DNA of 64,000 nucleotides, taken from contig JAEDCY010000001.1 in the NCBI GenBank assembly GCA_016293915.1, positions 120,779 to 184,778 of the forward strand. The letters are read 5' to 3'. Below the pieces are notes generated by a model. It was not told the origin of the DNA and made no database searches. It saw only the letters and a program-made list of their open reading frames with translations. The first letter of the stretch is position 1. The number at the start of each line of letters is the position of its first letter. Positions 41,372 through 50,412 of this stretch are shown piece after piece. A program made the translations under genes and the position numbers. This DNA comes from Treponema sp. GTDB taxonomy: Bacteria; Spirochaetota; Spirochaetia; Treponematales; Treponemataceae.

Positions 41372-42628
41372 TTAGTAATCAAGAGCAAGCGAAAGTCCTG
41401 TACTCATCATAAACACAGGTGCATTATATTTTTTTCCATAACCGACAGCAGCCTTAGTTGTCCAGTCTGCATAAGGTAGAAGTCCAGATACTATAAAATT
41501 CAAACCAGTAAAACCATGAAGTTCTGTAAAATTAAAATGACTCATTACAGCAATCTTCATATTTTTCTTGCTTCCTATACGCTTCAATCCACCTTCAAAA
41601 GCAATTCTTTGAATGTTTCTATGATCTGCTTTTGGATTAAACTCGTACTGATATTCAATATTAAAACCAATATTTGGATCAAAAGCATCAAAAAGACGAT
41701 AAATACCTGCAGTTCCTACTATATAGTTATAACTTTTGCTGGTTGAAAAATGAGTAATGTCGTTCAAAAAGCAGATCCCCTGCATATAAGTGTCAAACCC
41801 CAGTATCGTTCTTTTAACTTCCAGTCCACCAAGTAAACTTCCATCAGTTATTTCAGGAACACTTGGTCGTTTTGCAAAAAGATTTATACTTGTATTAAAA
41901 ACTGAAAATTCAATTGAACCATAATAATTAAATCTTTCAGGTTTTATTTCACCATTAAAAGAACCTGTTGCAGCAAAAGTTATTGTTCCTGTAGACCATG
42001 GATAACGTATTTCAACACAAAGAGGAGAAGAATCTCCTGAGAAGATATTTGTATAAAGAGGTCCTGTACTATAAAGACATGTTGAATGTGTTACACAACC
42101 ATAATACGCAGAATCATTAAAGAGACGTGTATATCCCCATGATAATGATTTTTTACCAGCACTTATAAACACACGGTTCAACAAAAAATAATCAAAATAA
42201 AAATTTGGAACTGTAACTGCAAAACCGTTATCATAACCTGTATAAAAACTTCCCCTCACCGAAAAGAAACTGACAGGCGTAACAGTCATATAAAGAGTAT
42301 TTCCAATAGTCAGATAACCACTGAAATGATCTTCATTTGTATGGGCAAAAACAATTCCTGTATCTGCAGTAAATTTACCTGAAAAACGAACCATAGAAGA
42401 AAAAGCTGAAGCAATTACCTGTATCGGTGTTGACGTTTTATTTTCTTTTTCTTCTACAACAGCTTCATCAAGATCTTCTGCATCATTAAAAATCGAATCA
42501 AAATCATCAAAATCCTCTGAATCCAAAGACAAAGTATCAGAAGAATCCTGAAGCTCTGAATCTTCCTGTCCAAAAATCATAAAACCTGAAACAATCAGGA
42601 AGATTGATATAAAAATTACTTTCTTCAT
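41372..42628 (-). CDS. Outer-membrane-type protein of the export locus
   Basis: 418 residues from ATG 42628 (an in-frame GTG lies at 42643). MKKVIFISIFLIVSGFMIFG is a signal peptide. An acidic stretch (residues 20-55, rich in D, E and S) follows. The rest is beta-rich with aromatic-glycine strands (RGSFYTGYDNGFAV, GGLEVKRTILGFDTYMQG) and ends in SLALDY, an aromatic C-terminus typical of outer-membrane barrels. No family recognised. Its start overlaps the LolA-like gene, so both are co-translated. Likely the outer-membrane component or cargo of the ABC system. Confidence 0.65.
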   Translation of the reverse strand: MKKVIFISIFLIVSGFMIFGQEDSELQDSSDTLSLDSEDFDDFDSIFNDAEDLDEAVVEEKENKTSTPIQVIASAFSSMVRFSGKFTADTGIVFAHTNEDHFSGYLTIGNTLYMTVTPVSFFSVRGSFYTGYDNGFAVTVPNFYFDYFLLNRVFISAGKKSLSWGYTRLFNDSAYYGCVTHSTCLYSTGPLYTNIFSGDSSPLCVEIRYPWSTGTITFAATGSFNGEIKPERFNYYGSIEFSVFNTSINLFAKRPSVPEITDGSLLGGLEVKRTILGFDTYMQGICFLNDITHFSTSKSYNYIVGTAGIYRLFDAFDPNIGFNIEYQYEFNPKADHRNIQRIAFEGGLKRIGSKKNMKIAVMSHFNFTELHGFTGLNFIVSGLLPYADWTTKAAVGYGKKYNAPVFMMSTGLSLALDY

Positions 42629-42632
42629 AAAA

Positions 42633-43436
42633 TTATTTAGCACTCATCATTTCAAGATATGGCTTAGTATATACAGAATCAGACACTTTTTCAAATACAA
42701 CATTTCTGATTGTAATCTGAGTCTGTTCATACTGCATTTTTCCACTGATTTTCTTTCCGCGAAGATTATCCTGAATCAACATTGAAACCGGAATAAAATA
42801 GCTTTTTTCAATGGCTTTTATAGTCTGGTAAGATGGAATTGCTGTAGTACGAAGCTTCTGTCCACTTAGAGAATAATCTTCCTTTTTACGTACAAGACCA
42901 TCATCTTTTGTAACCCAGAGCTTAAGCATAGGATAATCTACAGAGTTTACCTTGGCTTTTAATGTAAAAAGCACACACTGCATTTTTCCGAGTGTAACTT
43001 CCTGTGTAGATTCAATTGCATAATCGCGGGCATAATGCTGTGGTGCAAAATCAGAATTATTTGCATTGGTATTTTGAAATTTATCTTTAGCACTTGTAAA
43101 AGTAAAGCGGCGGTCTGCAGGGTCGAAAAACCAGATATTGTTATCAAACTGAAGATATCCCTTTCCCTTCTCTTTTGCAGGACCTGTAATCAGAATTGTC
43201 CAGGAAGAAGCCCTGTCTCGACGATACATAACAGCCTCTGTAAGATTCTGACCTTCGCCAGGTTTATTTTGAACAACTGTATAATTTCCTTTAAAATCAG
43301 TCTCATAAAAAGATGTATTGTCCTCTGCCTTCTGTAATAAATCCTGTGCTTCAGAATCAGAAATTGCAAAAAGATTTTCTGCAAAAATAACTAAGAAAAG
43401 AGCGAGTATTCCTGTCTTTTTTGTAAAAATTTTCAT
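42633..43436 (-). CDS. Outer-membrane lipoprotein-sorting protein (LolA-like)
   Basis: 267 residues. A signal peptide (to about residue 24, ENLFA) precedes a domain of the LolA/LolB-like fold: SFYETDFKGNYTVVQNKPGE, MYRRDRASSWTILITGPAKEKGKG, WFFDPADRRF, then MLKLWVTKDDGLVRKKEDYS. Such proteins are commonly encoded next to MacB/LolCE-type permeases and are thought to carry lipids or lipoproteins through the periplasm. The gene order here supports this. Confidence 0.8.
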   Translation of the reverse strand: MKIFTKKTGILALFLVIFAENLFAISDSEAQDLLQKAEDNTSFYETDFKGNYTVVQNKPGEGQNLTEAVMYRRDRASSWTILITGPAKEKGKGYLQFDNNIWFFDPADRRFTFTSAKDKFQNTNANNSDFAPQHYARDYAIESTQEVTLGKMQCVLFTLKAKVNSVDYPMLKLWVTKDDGLVRKKEDYSLSGQKLRTTAIPSYQTIKAIEKSYFIPVSMLIQDNLRGKKISGKMQYEQTQITIRNVVFEKVSDSVYTKPYLEMMSAK

Positions 43437-43452
43437 TTTTCCCCCAATATTG

Positions 43453-44727
43453 TTATTCAGTTACTGCCAGAGCCTGACAAGGTGTAACTGAAACAGATTT
43501 CTTTACTGCAAACATTACTGCTGCAAGAGTAGTTACAAGAACCACAATAAAAATTGCAGCAAAGTAATATATTGATATGATTCCCTTTACATTTCCATTA
43601 ACAAGGAATATATCAAATGCCGGAATAAATGAGAAATTGATAAAAGAAAGAAGCTTATTTATAAGACAGGCAAATAAAAATCCACATATACAACCTGCAG
43701 AGATTAAAATAAATGTTTCTGCAAGCAGCATTCCATAGATTCTCATTCGTCTCATTCCTATGGCTTTATAAATACCAATTTCATTTATTCTTTTCATTGC
43801 AATAACGCGGAAAGTACTGCTTACTCCCGCAACAATTATTACAATGAGCATTATTATAACAAAAGCAACAATAATTTTCATTGCATCTATAATAATCTGA
43901 ATATCCTGTAGATTTGCACTCAGTTTGATTAATGCAAAAGGCTGATTTTCAGTATATAGACAATTGTTATAATATTCATTTTTATCTTCTACAAGATGAT
44001 ACATATTAAACTTCTCAGAAAGCTTATTCTGATACATTTCTATATCTTTTTTGCTCGGAGATCCATCTGGAAGCATTATACAGATACGATTACAATAATC
44101 CGTAGAATAACCATAGGCATCTGAGAGGAGCTTTATATCCATATACGAAGTATACATTCCAAAAAGACTTGAATCACGGAAAACCCCCTTTACAATAACA
44201 GGAATTGTGTTTATCTGCCAGGAAGAGTTACGTAACATAAAGGTAACTTCATCGCCAACATGAACTTCAAGCATTTTTGCAATAGGTTCAGAAAGAAGTA
44301 TACCGTTTGTTCCGTAAACTCCTTCTGCACTTCCTTCTATATAATTAAAGTTTGCAAAGAGTTTTTTTTCTTTTTCAAAATTTACGCCTTTAATAATTCT
44401 CTGGCGAACACCGGTTCCTTCAAAAAATAAGGCAGCATATTCAGCATTAAAATCAAAGCGTTCTGCAATTACAGCATCTTCCGGAAAGAAGGGAACTAAT
44501 AACTCTGTATTTGAAACAGGCTGATCTAATCCCCAGCCGCCTATAAACTGCAAGTCACCACCATAATAAATTCGGGCTTTATCCTCAAGTGCAGAAAGCA
44601 TACCTCTTACCGAAAAAAGACAAAACAATGAAACTCCTACTCCAAACATGCAAACAAGAAACAAAGAAAGATATTGCTTGTGGCGGTAAAGGATTGAGCG
44701 TAAGCCCATTTTTAGTTCGTCTTTCAT
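43453..44727 (-). CDS. FtsX/LolE-type ABC permease
   Basis: 424 residues. One N-terminal membrane helix (YLSLFLVCMFGVGVSLFCLF), a large periplasmic domain (about 45-270), then three helices (IIVAFVIIMLIVIIVAGVSS, ILISAGCICGFLFACLI, YYFAAIFIVVLVTTLAAVMF). The conserved cytoplasmic MKRINEIGIYKAIGMRRMRI between helices is the coupling motif of the MacB/LolCE group. The start overlaps the upstream permease gene by 4 bases. Confidence 0.87.
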   Translation of the reverse strand: MKDELKMGLRSILYRHKQYLSLFLVCMFGVGVSLFCLFSVRGMLSALEDKARIYYGGDLQFIGGWGLDQPVSNTELLVPFFPEDAVIAERFDFNAEYAALFFEGTGVRQRIIKGVNFEKEKKLFANFNYIEGSAEGVYGTNGILLSEPIAKMLEVHVGDEVTFMLRNSSWQINTIPVIVKGVFRDSSLFGMYTSYMDIKLLSDAYGYSTDYCNRICIMLPDGSPSKKDIEMYQNKLSEKFNMYHLVEDKNEYYNNCLYTENQPFALIKLSANLQDIQIIIDAMKIIVAFVIIMLIVIIVAGVSSTFRVIAMKRINEIGIYKAIGMRRMRIYGMLLAETFILISAGCICGFLFACLINKLLSFINFSFIPAFDIFLVNGNVKGIISIYYFAAIFIVVLVTTLAAVMFAVKKSVSVTPCQALAVTE

Positions 44728-46187
44728 TTTGCCCCCTGAATTGCATCTATAGGACTTACCTTCAATGCGTTAATAACAGGATAAATCCAGCCTAAAAGAG
44801 CAAGAGCCAGAACTAATATAAAAAGCTTTAGTACATTTTCACTATTAACATAAACTTTAATTGCTTCAGAACCAAAAAGCTGAACCAGAAAAGAATTATT
44901 AAGAACTATATTTGCTTTATTAATTAAATGTGTACAAATTGTACCACTGATAACACCAAGTACACCACTAGTCAATGTAAGAATAATATTTTCTATCATA
45001 CATTGTAGAGAAATAAAGCGTTTTTTTGCACCTATTGCGCGTAAAGTACCGATTTCTCGTGTTCGGTCCAGGATATTAATTACAAGTGAATTATTTACAA
45101 TAATAAAGCCTGCTGAAAGAACAATCACAATACCTATATTAAAGATTTTTCGCATCCAGAATAGATAAAGAGCTGTACTTCCTGCTGCATGACGCCAGTC
45201 TGCAACCTGAACAGGCCAGTCATTTTTTTTAAGAATTCGAGAAACCTTTTTCATAAGGTGCTTTGTATTCTGACCTTCTTTTAAGCGAACAATTATATAA
45301 TTCCAGCTTGTACTTTCTGATATCTGATTTTCTGATTCTATATTTGTTGAATCTGTAGTTGAATTATTAGTTTCTTCTTCATTTTCTTCTGTTGTCAGGG
45401 CTTCTGAATAATCAGTTGCATCCGAGAAAAGGTCATCAAAATCTTCAAAATCATTATTTTCAGAAAAAAGATTTGTATTCTCTTCTCCAAGGTCGTAGTC
45501 TTCCAGTGAAAAAACTTCCGTAATTCCAAGAAGAGAACGTACTGTTATAGGATCTGCAATAATAAAACGTCCGAATATCTCATTGTAGATATCGTATTCG
45601 AAAACTGCGGTAACTGTTGCTGCACGAATTTTATAATTTGGTCCATCTGAAACTATAAACTGAATTGTACTACCTACATCAACATCAAGCTTTTCTGCAA
45701 CCTGTCTGCAAAGCATAGCACCACGCTCTCCATGAAGATAAGGTGCACCACGTAAAATATGTATTGATTTCATCAGGGAAATATAAGGTTCGCCTTCTAC
45801 ACCAAAAACGTAGGTTGCACTTCTGTTAGCTCCATCAGAACGCTCTACCATTGCAGCACCAGAAACCTGCCCTGTAATGCCTTCTACTTCCGGCATTTGT
45901 AAAAGTGTTTCAGAAATATTCTCGTAAGGAACAAGAGTATTAAGAACTGTAAGTTCTCCAGTAACTGGTGTTTCATCACCAAAAAGACTTTGCTGTGATT
46001 TGGAAACAGGTCTTATGATAAAGTCACCAGTAAAACTGGCAATATAGTTTGTCTGTACTCCCTGTTCTGTACTGTCAAATACTGCATTTGCCAGGCAGAA
46101 AAGACACACCGCAAAACTGATGAATATTACTATTACAAGAGAACTGCGGCGAGATATTACACTTTTTAATGCAAGTTTGAGAAGCAA
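44724..46187 (-). CDS. FtsX/LolC-type ABC permease with acidic insert
   Basis: 487 residues with the same plan: N-terminal helix (SLVIVIFISFAVCLFCLANA), periplasmic domain, three C-terminal helices and the coupling motif LDRTREIGTLRAIGAKKRFI. The periplasmic domain carries an unusual acidic and Ser/Thr/Asn-rich insert around residues 228-290 (ENTNLFSENNDFEDFDDLFS). A similar acidic run occurs in the outer-membrane-type protein at 41372-42628. It pairs with the next permease as a heterodimer. Confidence 0.86.
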   Translation of the reverse strand: MLLKLALKSVISRRSSLVIVIFISFAVCLFCLANAVFDSTEQGVQTNYIASFTGDFIIRPVSKSQQSLFGDETPVTGELTVLNTLVPYENISETLLQMPEVEGITGQVSGAAMVERSDGANRSATYVFGVEGEPYISLMKSIHILRGAPYLHGERGAMLCRQVAEKLDVDVGSTIQFIVSDGPNYKIRAATVTAVFEYDIYNEIFGRFIIADPITVRSLLGITEVFSLEDYDLGEENTNLFSENNDFEDFDDLFSDATDYSEALTTEENEEETNNSTTDSTNIESENQISESTSWNYIIVRLKEGQNTKHLMKKVSRILKKNDWPVQVADWRHAAGSTALYLFWMRKIFNIGIVIVLSAGFIIVNNSLVINILDRTREIGTLRAIGAKKRFISLQCMIENIILTLTSGVLGVISGTICTHLINKANIVLNNSFLVQLFGSEAIKVYVNSENVLKLFILVLALALLGWIYPVINALKVSPIDAIQGAK

Positions 46188-46199
46188 AATGTTCCAGCC

Positions 46200-47099
46200 T
46201 TATTTTCGGCCAAACTTACCTTTATCCCAGGCAGTTTTAATTTTACCGCTGGCTTCAGGATCGTTTTTGATATTTTCAACTGCATTTTTAAGGAAGGCAA
46301 TGAAGACTAAAATAAAGAATGCTGCAAAAGTTGCAATAATAGTCTTCTTTACACGGCCCATAGGTTCCAAAATGACAAAAGGCTCAAGAGTTCTTTCTGA
46401 AATACATTTATATGTATCCATAAACTCATTAACCTGTCTTACAGTAAGCATAAGAATCTGAGCATCTGTAATGTTTGAGTTTTCTGAGAAGGTAGCCTTA
46501 ATTTCATCATATGTTTCCTGTTTTGACTTTTTCATTTTTGAAACTTCTGTAAGGAATGGAGTTTCAACAGCCTCATTCACAGAGGCAATCATACTATCAA
46601 TAAGTCTGGTTGCAACATCAAGATTATCTTCTGGTATTTTCATTTTGACAATAATTTCATCACGAACAGGAGCCTGTGATACTGAAAATTTTTTGTCTTT
46701 CTGAAGATTCTGTACAAACTGGTTAAATTCAAAATCTGTAAGTTTTTTTCCATCCCCAGAAACAAAAGGATTATTTTTTGAAAGTTCTTTTACAAGAAAA
46801 ACATTATCAGTAAATTCTGCATTAAGAACAGTCTTCAAACTGCTGTATTTTGGTGGTAATTCACTGGCAATAATAGATGGAACAGGAGTTACTGAAATAC
46901 TGTATTCTACAGTACTTTCTCTAGGCATAGCTTTTGGAGAAAGCATCGGATATACAAAAAGATACAAAACAGTAAGAACAAAAACAGCAGCGCTGCCCAA
47001 AATAATCATCATTCTGTGTCGGATTAAAACAGAAAAAAGATCAATAAGGCTGATTTCATCATCTTCAGCTAAAGATGTGTTATTTTCAAGTTCACTCAT
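46200..47099 (-). CDS. Wzz-like chain-length-determinant protein
   Basis: 299 residues with two membrane helices: near 33-52 (MIILGSAAVFVLTVLYLFVY) and 250-268 (IIATFAAFFILVFIAFLKNA). A long periplasmic region lies between. EISLIDLFSVLIRHRMMI is the usual cytoplasmic start of Wzz/polysaccharide co-polymerase proteins. A link with surface glycan is plausible but no polymerase gene is nearby. First gene before the two permeases. Confidence 0.75.
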   Translation of the reverse strand: MSELENNTSLAEDDEISLIDLFSVLIRHRMMIILGSAAVFVLTVLYLFVYPMLSPKAMPRESTVEYSISVTPVPSIIASELPPKYSSLKTVLNAEFTDNVFLVKELSKNNPFVSGDGKKLTDFEFNQFVQNLQKDKKFSVSQAPVRDEIIVKMKIPEDNLDVATRLIDSMIASVNEAVETPFLTEVSKMKKSKQETYDEIKATFSENSNITDAQILMLTVRQVNEFMDTYKCISERTLEPFVILEPMGRVKKTIIATFAAFFILVFIAFLKNAVENIKNDPEASGKIKTAWDKGKFGRK

Positions 47100-47179
47100 A
47101 ATTTTATATTATAACATCTTATCTATTTAATTTCTACTTTAAATGTTATTTAAGAGTATAAACTTTCATCAATTCTGAC

Positions 47180-47697
47180 TTACCCCTGATTTCTGCATCT
47201 GCAACAAAAGTCAATTGCCGTAAAAGTTCGTATATCACAGAATAAAACTGTAACTTCCCTGGTTTCACCGCCAAGAGCCTCCCCCAGAGAAGCCTTACCT
47301 GCACCTAACATAAGATAATCACGAACTTCCGAATCTACAACCTTACCAAAGGTATCCTGCATTAACTCTTTTTCAGAAAAAGAAGAACAGAAGGAATTTC
47401 TGCAACATTTTTTGCTATTTTTCATCAGATGTGAATATGCGGTAAGAAAAAAATAACACATACCAGAGATTGCACCAGAAAAGTAAATACCATTGCAACA
47501 GGGGCAAGATGATTATTTTCGAGGAAGGCTTCCCATTTCTGATTATTCTGCTCATCCAGAACAGGAATTGAAATGAGCTTCGGAACCATAACAGCCATTA
47601 TATTTGAGATTAAAACTATAACGCCGTACATGCGTGTCATTCTGGCAATGAACTTTTTGTTTAATTCCATTATTTTATTAAAGCATACTATTGACAT
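47180..47697 (-). pseudogene. Remnant of a membrane adenylate/guanylate cyclase
   Basis: Two overlapping frames show pieces of one ancestral gene. 47425-47697 (90 codons) encodes a cytoplasmic start and two membrane helices (YGVIVLISNIMAVMVPKLIS, APVAMVFTFLVQSLVCVIFF). 47180-47461, in another frame, encodes TFGKVVDSEVRDYLMLGAGK and REVTVLFCDIRTFTAI, the start of a class III cyclase domain with its first metal-binding aspartate. The frame then ends in unrelated sequence, so most of the catalytic domain is missing, and the middle of the sensor part also seems lost. Confidence 0.75.
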
Positions 47698-47719
47698 AAA
47701 TCAAAGTTTTCTATATTCT
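47691..47719 (+). promoter_or_regulatory. tRNA-Leu promoter
   Basis: TTGACA at 47691-47696, with TATTCT at 47714-47719 (17 bases) or TATATT at 47712-47717 (15 bases), about 40 bases upstream of the tRNA. Confidence 0.6.
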
Positions 47720-47758
47720 AATTTCCCGTAGTCGCAAGACTTGAATGAGAAATCACCC

Positions 47759-47838
47759 GCGGGAGTGGTGGAATTGGCAGACACGCCAGACTTAGGATCT
47801 GGTGCTTCGGCGTGAGAGTTCAAGTCTCTCCCCCCGCA
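47759..47838 (+). tRNA. tRNA-Leu (TAG)
   Basis: 80-base class II tRNA with a long variable arm (TGCTTCGGCGT), anticodon loop ACTTAGGAT, T arm GAGAGTTCAAGTCTCTC. The acceptor GCGGGAG pairs with CCCCCGC except for an A-C mismatch at position 6-67. Confidence 0.92.
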
Positions 47839-47867
47839 ATTTTTTTTTCGACTACAAACAGATTTAT

Positions 47868-47939
47868 GCGGAAATAGCTCAGTGGTAGAGCGCCACCTTG
47901 CCAAGGTGGATGTCGCGGGTCCGACTCCCGTTTTCCGCT
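47868..47939 (+). tRNA. tRNA-Gly (GCC), copy 1
   Basis: 72-base cloverleaf: acceptor GCGGAAA/TTTCCGC, anticodon loop TTGCCAA, T arm CGGGTCCGACTCCCG, discriminator T. Identical to copy 2. Confidence 0.93.
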
Positions 47940-47973
47940 CGATTAAAGGCGTTTGCCTGTAATACAGAATAAT

Positions 47974-48045
47974 GCGGAAATAGCTCAGTGGTAGAGCGCC
48001 ACCTTGCCAAGGTGGATGTCGCGGGTCCGACTCCCGTTTTCCGCT
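47974..48045 (+). tRNA. tRNA-Gly (GCC), copy 2
   Basis: Base-for-base duplicate of the tRNA at 47868-47939, 34 bases further on. The recent tandem duplication probably raises Gly-tRNA supply. Confidence 0.93.
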
Positions 48046-48056
48046 TAAATCTTATA

Positions 48057-48089
48057 TAGAGACGCAATTTCTTGTGTCTCTATTTTTTT
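48057..48089 (+). terminator. Terminator of the Leu-Gly-Gly tRNA operon
   Basis: TAGAGACGCAA and TTGTGTCTCTA pair around a 4-base loop, followed by seven T. Confidence 0.88.
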
Positions 48090-48118
48090 GTAAAATTCAT
48101 AGGGCTATATTAAATTCT

Positions 48119-48181
48119 GTCATGCTGAACTTGTTTCAGCATCTCTTATAAAGGGATTCCGAATCAAGTTCGGGATGACAC
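48119..48181. repeat. Dispersed palindromic element, family A copy 4
   Basis: GTCATGCTGAACTTGTTTCA leads into a second module ending AAGTTCGGGATGACA. It is the short form, without the inner or outer parts of copy 2, and ends just before the tig Shine-Dalgarno AGGAG. Confidence 0.7.
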
Positions 48182-48197
48182 AAGACAGGAGTATAAA

Positions 48198-49550
48198 TTG
48201 AAACTTAAAAAAGAATTCAAGAGTCTTGAAAAATCGGCAGTTGAGCTTACTGTAACAATTGAAAAGGCAGAAGTAGAGAGCGCTTACAAATCAACACTTG
48301 CAAATTATGTAAAACACGCTCAGATTCCTGGTTTCCGTAAGGGGCATGTACCTCAGAATGTTTTGGAACGCAAATACGGAGATTCTATCAAAGCCGATAC
48401 AATAGGAACTCTTATTGACCAGTCATTCGATGAAATCTTCAAGGAAGAAGTTGATAATCGCCCTCTTCCATATTCACAGCCTGTTATGGACAAGACTCCA
48501 GATCTCGATATGACAAAGGATCTTACTTACACAGTTCACTACGACGTATTCCCTAAGGTAAGTGTAAAAGATTTCTCTGGCATAAATGTAAAAGAGCCTC
48601 AGGTAACTATTTCAGATAGCGACCTCGCAGATGAACTTAAGAGTATGCAGGAACGCAATGCAATGGTAATCGAAAAGAAAGATGCAACTGTTGCAAAAGA
48701 TGATATTGTAACAATCAACTATTCTGAACTTGATGATGAAGGAAACGTAATTGCAGGTACAGAACGCTCTGACTTCGTATTCACTGTAGGAAGCGGCGAA
48801 AACATCTATAAAATTGATGACGAAATCATCGGTATGAAAAAGGATGAATCTAAGGACATCACAAAGAAATACAAGAAGGATGATCCTGATGAAGACCTCG
48901 CCGGAAAAACAAAGAAAATCCGCGTAACTATTAAGGCTGTAAAGGTTCGCGATCTCCCTGCTCTCGATGACGACTTTGCCCAGGACTGCAACGAGAAGTA
49001 CAAGACTCTCGATGATATGAAAGCAGACATCAAAAAGAATATGGAACTTGCCGCAAGCCGTCGCGTAAAGGAAATGAAGAACAATTCTCTTCTCGAGCAG
49101 CTTGTTGAAAAGAACAAGTTCGATATTCCAGCTTCAATGCTTCAGGCAGAGCTTGATGGCCGCTGGAGAATGATGGCACAGCAGTTCCAGACCACTCCAG
49201 AACAGCTTGAAAAGATGATTACTGCAAGCGGACAGACAAAGGAAGCCATGCTCCAGCAGTGGACTGGTGACAGTGAAAAGATGCTTAAGAGCCGCATCAT
49301 CGTAGACTGCCTCATCCGCGACCGCAACATCAGCGTAACTCCAGAAGAAATCGAAGCTCAGTATGCTAAGATTGCTGAAGAAGGCGGAATGACTGTAGAA
49401 GAAGTTAAAAAGCACTACGAAGATCCACGCGCTAAAGAATACCTTATTGACGACGCTAAAGAAAACAAGCTTTACGACGAAATCTATAAGGAAGTAAAGG
49501 TTTCTAAGGGCGACAAGATGTCTTTCAAGGATTTGTTTGCTAATAACTAA
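48198..49550 (+). CDS. tig: Trigger factor
   Basis: Ribosome-bound chaperone and prolyl isomerase that meets nascent chains. 450 residues from a TTG start with CAGGAG 10 bases upstream. The ribosome-docking signature is present as IPGFRKGHVPQ near residue 39. A PPIase FKBP-like domain spans about 155-240 (AKDDIVTINYSELDDEGNVI), then helical arms. Length is typical. A clear terminator follows. Confidence 0.95.
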   Translation: MKLKKEFKSLEKSAVELTVTIEKAEVESAYKSTLANYVKHAQIPGFRKGHVPQNVLERKYGDSIKADTIGTLIDQSFDEIFKEEVDNRPLPYSQPVMDKTPDLDMTKDLTYTVHYDVFPKVSVKDFSGINVKEPQVTISDSDLADELKSMQERNAMVIEKKDATVAKDDIVTINYSELDDEGNVIAGTERSDFVFTVGSGENIYKIDDEIIGMKKDESKDITKKYKKDDPDEDLAGKTKKIRVTIKAVKVRDLPALDDDFAQDCNEKYKTLDDMKADIKKNMELAASRRVKEMKNNSLLEQLVEKNKFDIPASMLQAELDGRWRMMAQQFQTTPEQLEKMITASGQTKEAMLQQWTGDSEKMLKSRIIVDCLIRDRNISVTPEEIEAQYAKIAEEGGMTVEEVKKHYEDPRAKEYLIDDAKENKLYDEIYKEVKVSKGDKMSFKDLFANN

Positions 49551-49571
49551 TTAGATTAAAATGATAATCCT

Positions 49572-49600
49572 AAAAAACGACCCTTTTGGGTCGTTTTTTT
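49572..49600 (+). terminator. tig terminator
   Basis: AAAAAACGACCC, four T, GGGTCGTTTTTTT: a strong Rho-independent terminator. Confidence 0.92.
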
Positions 49601-49620
49601 TAACGGATTTTCTATTTATC

Positions 49621-49712
49621 AGGTTTCGATACGGCCTTCGGCCTACTCAACCACCGGATATACAGAAAATACGGTGGTTGAGTGCCGCGCAAGCGGTTTA
49701 TCGAAACCACCG
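49621..49712. repeat. Dispersed palindrome, family B copy 2
   Basis: Arms GGTTTCGATACGGCC...GGTTTATCGAAACC and CTACTCAACCACCG...CGGTGGTTGAGTG. Lies between the tig terminator and the clpP promoter. Confidence 0.75.
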
Positions 49713-49740
49713 TATTTTTTTAACTTATTCTACTACCCAA

Positions 49741-49768
49741 TTGCTCGAAAATTCAGTATATTTATAAT
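49741..49768 (+). promoter_or_regulatory. Probable clpP-clpX promoter
   Basis: TTGCTC, 16 bases, TATAAT at 49763-49768; the ATG follows 32 bases later, after an AAAGGGG ribosome-binding site. Confidence 0.5.
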
Positions 49769-49799
49769 TATACACTTGTTGTAATTTAAAGGGGATTTT

Positions 49800-50399
49800 A
49801 TGAACGAACAGATGAACACACTGGTTCCTTACGTAGTTGAAAAAACTGGAAACGGAGAACGTACTTACGATATTTTTTCCAGACTTTTGAAAGACCGCAT
49901 TGTATTTATTGACGGAGAAATCAATGATGCAATGGCAGACCTTGTTGTAGCTCAGATTCTCTTCCTCGAATCAGAAAATCCTGAAAAAGATATAAGCATT
50001 TATATCAACTCTCCTGGAGGAGCAGTTACAGCCGGTCTTGCAATTTACGATACAATGAAATATGTAAAATGCGACATTCAGACAATCTGTATGGGTCAGG
50101 CTGCAAGCATGGCTGCAATTCTTCTTGCAGGCGGAACAAAGGGTAAGCGTTACGCTCTACCTTCAAGCCGGGTTATGATTCACCAGCCTCGTGGTGGAGT
50201 TGAAGGCCAGGAAAGTGATATCAGCATTCTGGCTAAAGAAATCATCAGATTAAAGAAGCTTTCTATAGAGTATCTTGCTAAAGACACAGGCAAGAGCACA
50301 GATAAAATTGCCGAAGACATTGAACGTGACTTTTTTATGTCGGCACAGGAAGCTGCAGATTATGGCGTAATTGACCACGTTATGCCTTCACGTAAGTAG
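49800..50399 (+). CDS. clpP: ATP-dependent Clp protease proteolytic subunit
   Basis: Serine protease that forms the tetradecameric chamber fed by ClpX. 199 residues; nucleophile S103 in MGQAASMAAILLAGG, H128 in SRVMIHQPRGG, and the third residue in the ERDFFMSAQEAADYGVID segment. IYINSPGGAVTAGLAIYDTM is also family-typical. clpX starts 13 bases later. Confidence 0.97.
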   Translation: MNEQMNTLVPYVVEKTGNGERTYDIFSRLLKDRIVFIDGEINDAMADLVVAQILFLESENPEKDISIYINSPGGAVTAGLAIYDTMKYVKCDIQTICMGQAASMAAILLAGGTKGKRYALPSSRVMIHQPRGGVEGQESDISILAKEIIRLKKLSIEYLAKDTGKSTDKIAEDIERDFFMSAQEAADYGVIDHVMPSRK

Positions 50400-50412
50400 T
50401 TTGGAGAATTAT

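Noticed and set aside
42959..43384. Antisense and alternative-frame peptides inside the LolA-like gene
   Set aside because: They overlap a coherent secreted protein frame and show no family features.
47701..48067. Two short minus-strand open frames of 62-67 codons
   Set aside because: They are the antisense of the tRNA-Leu and tRNA-Gly genes.
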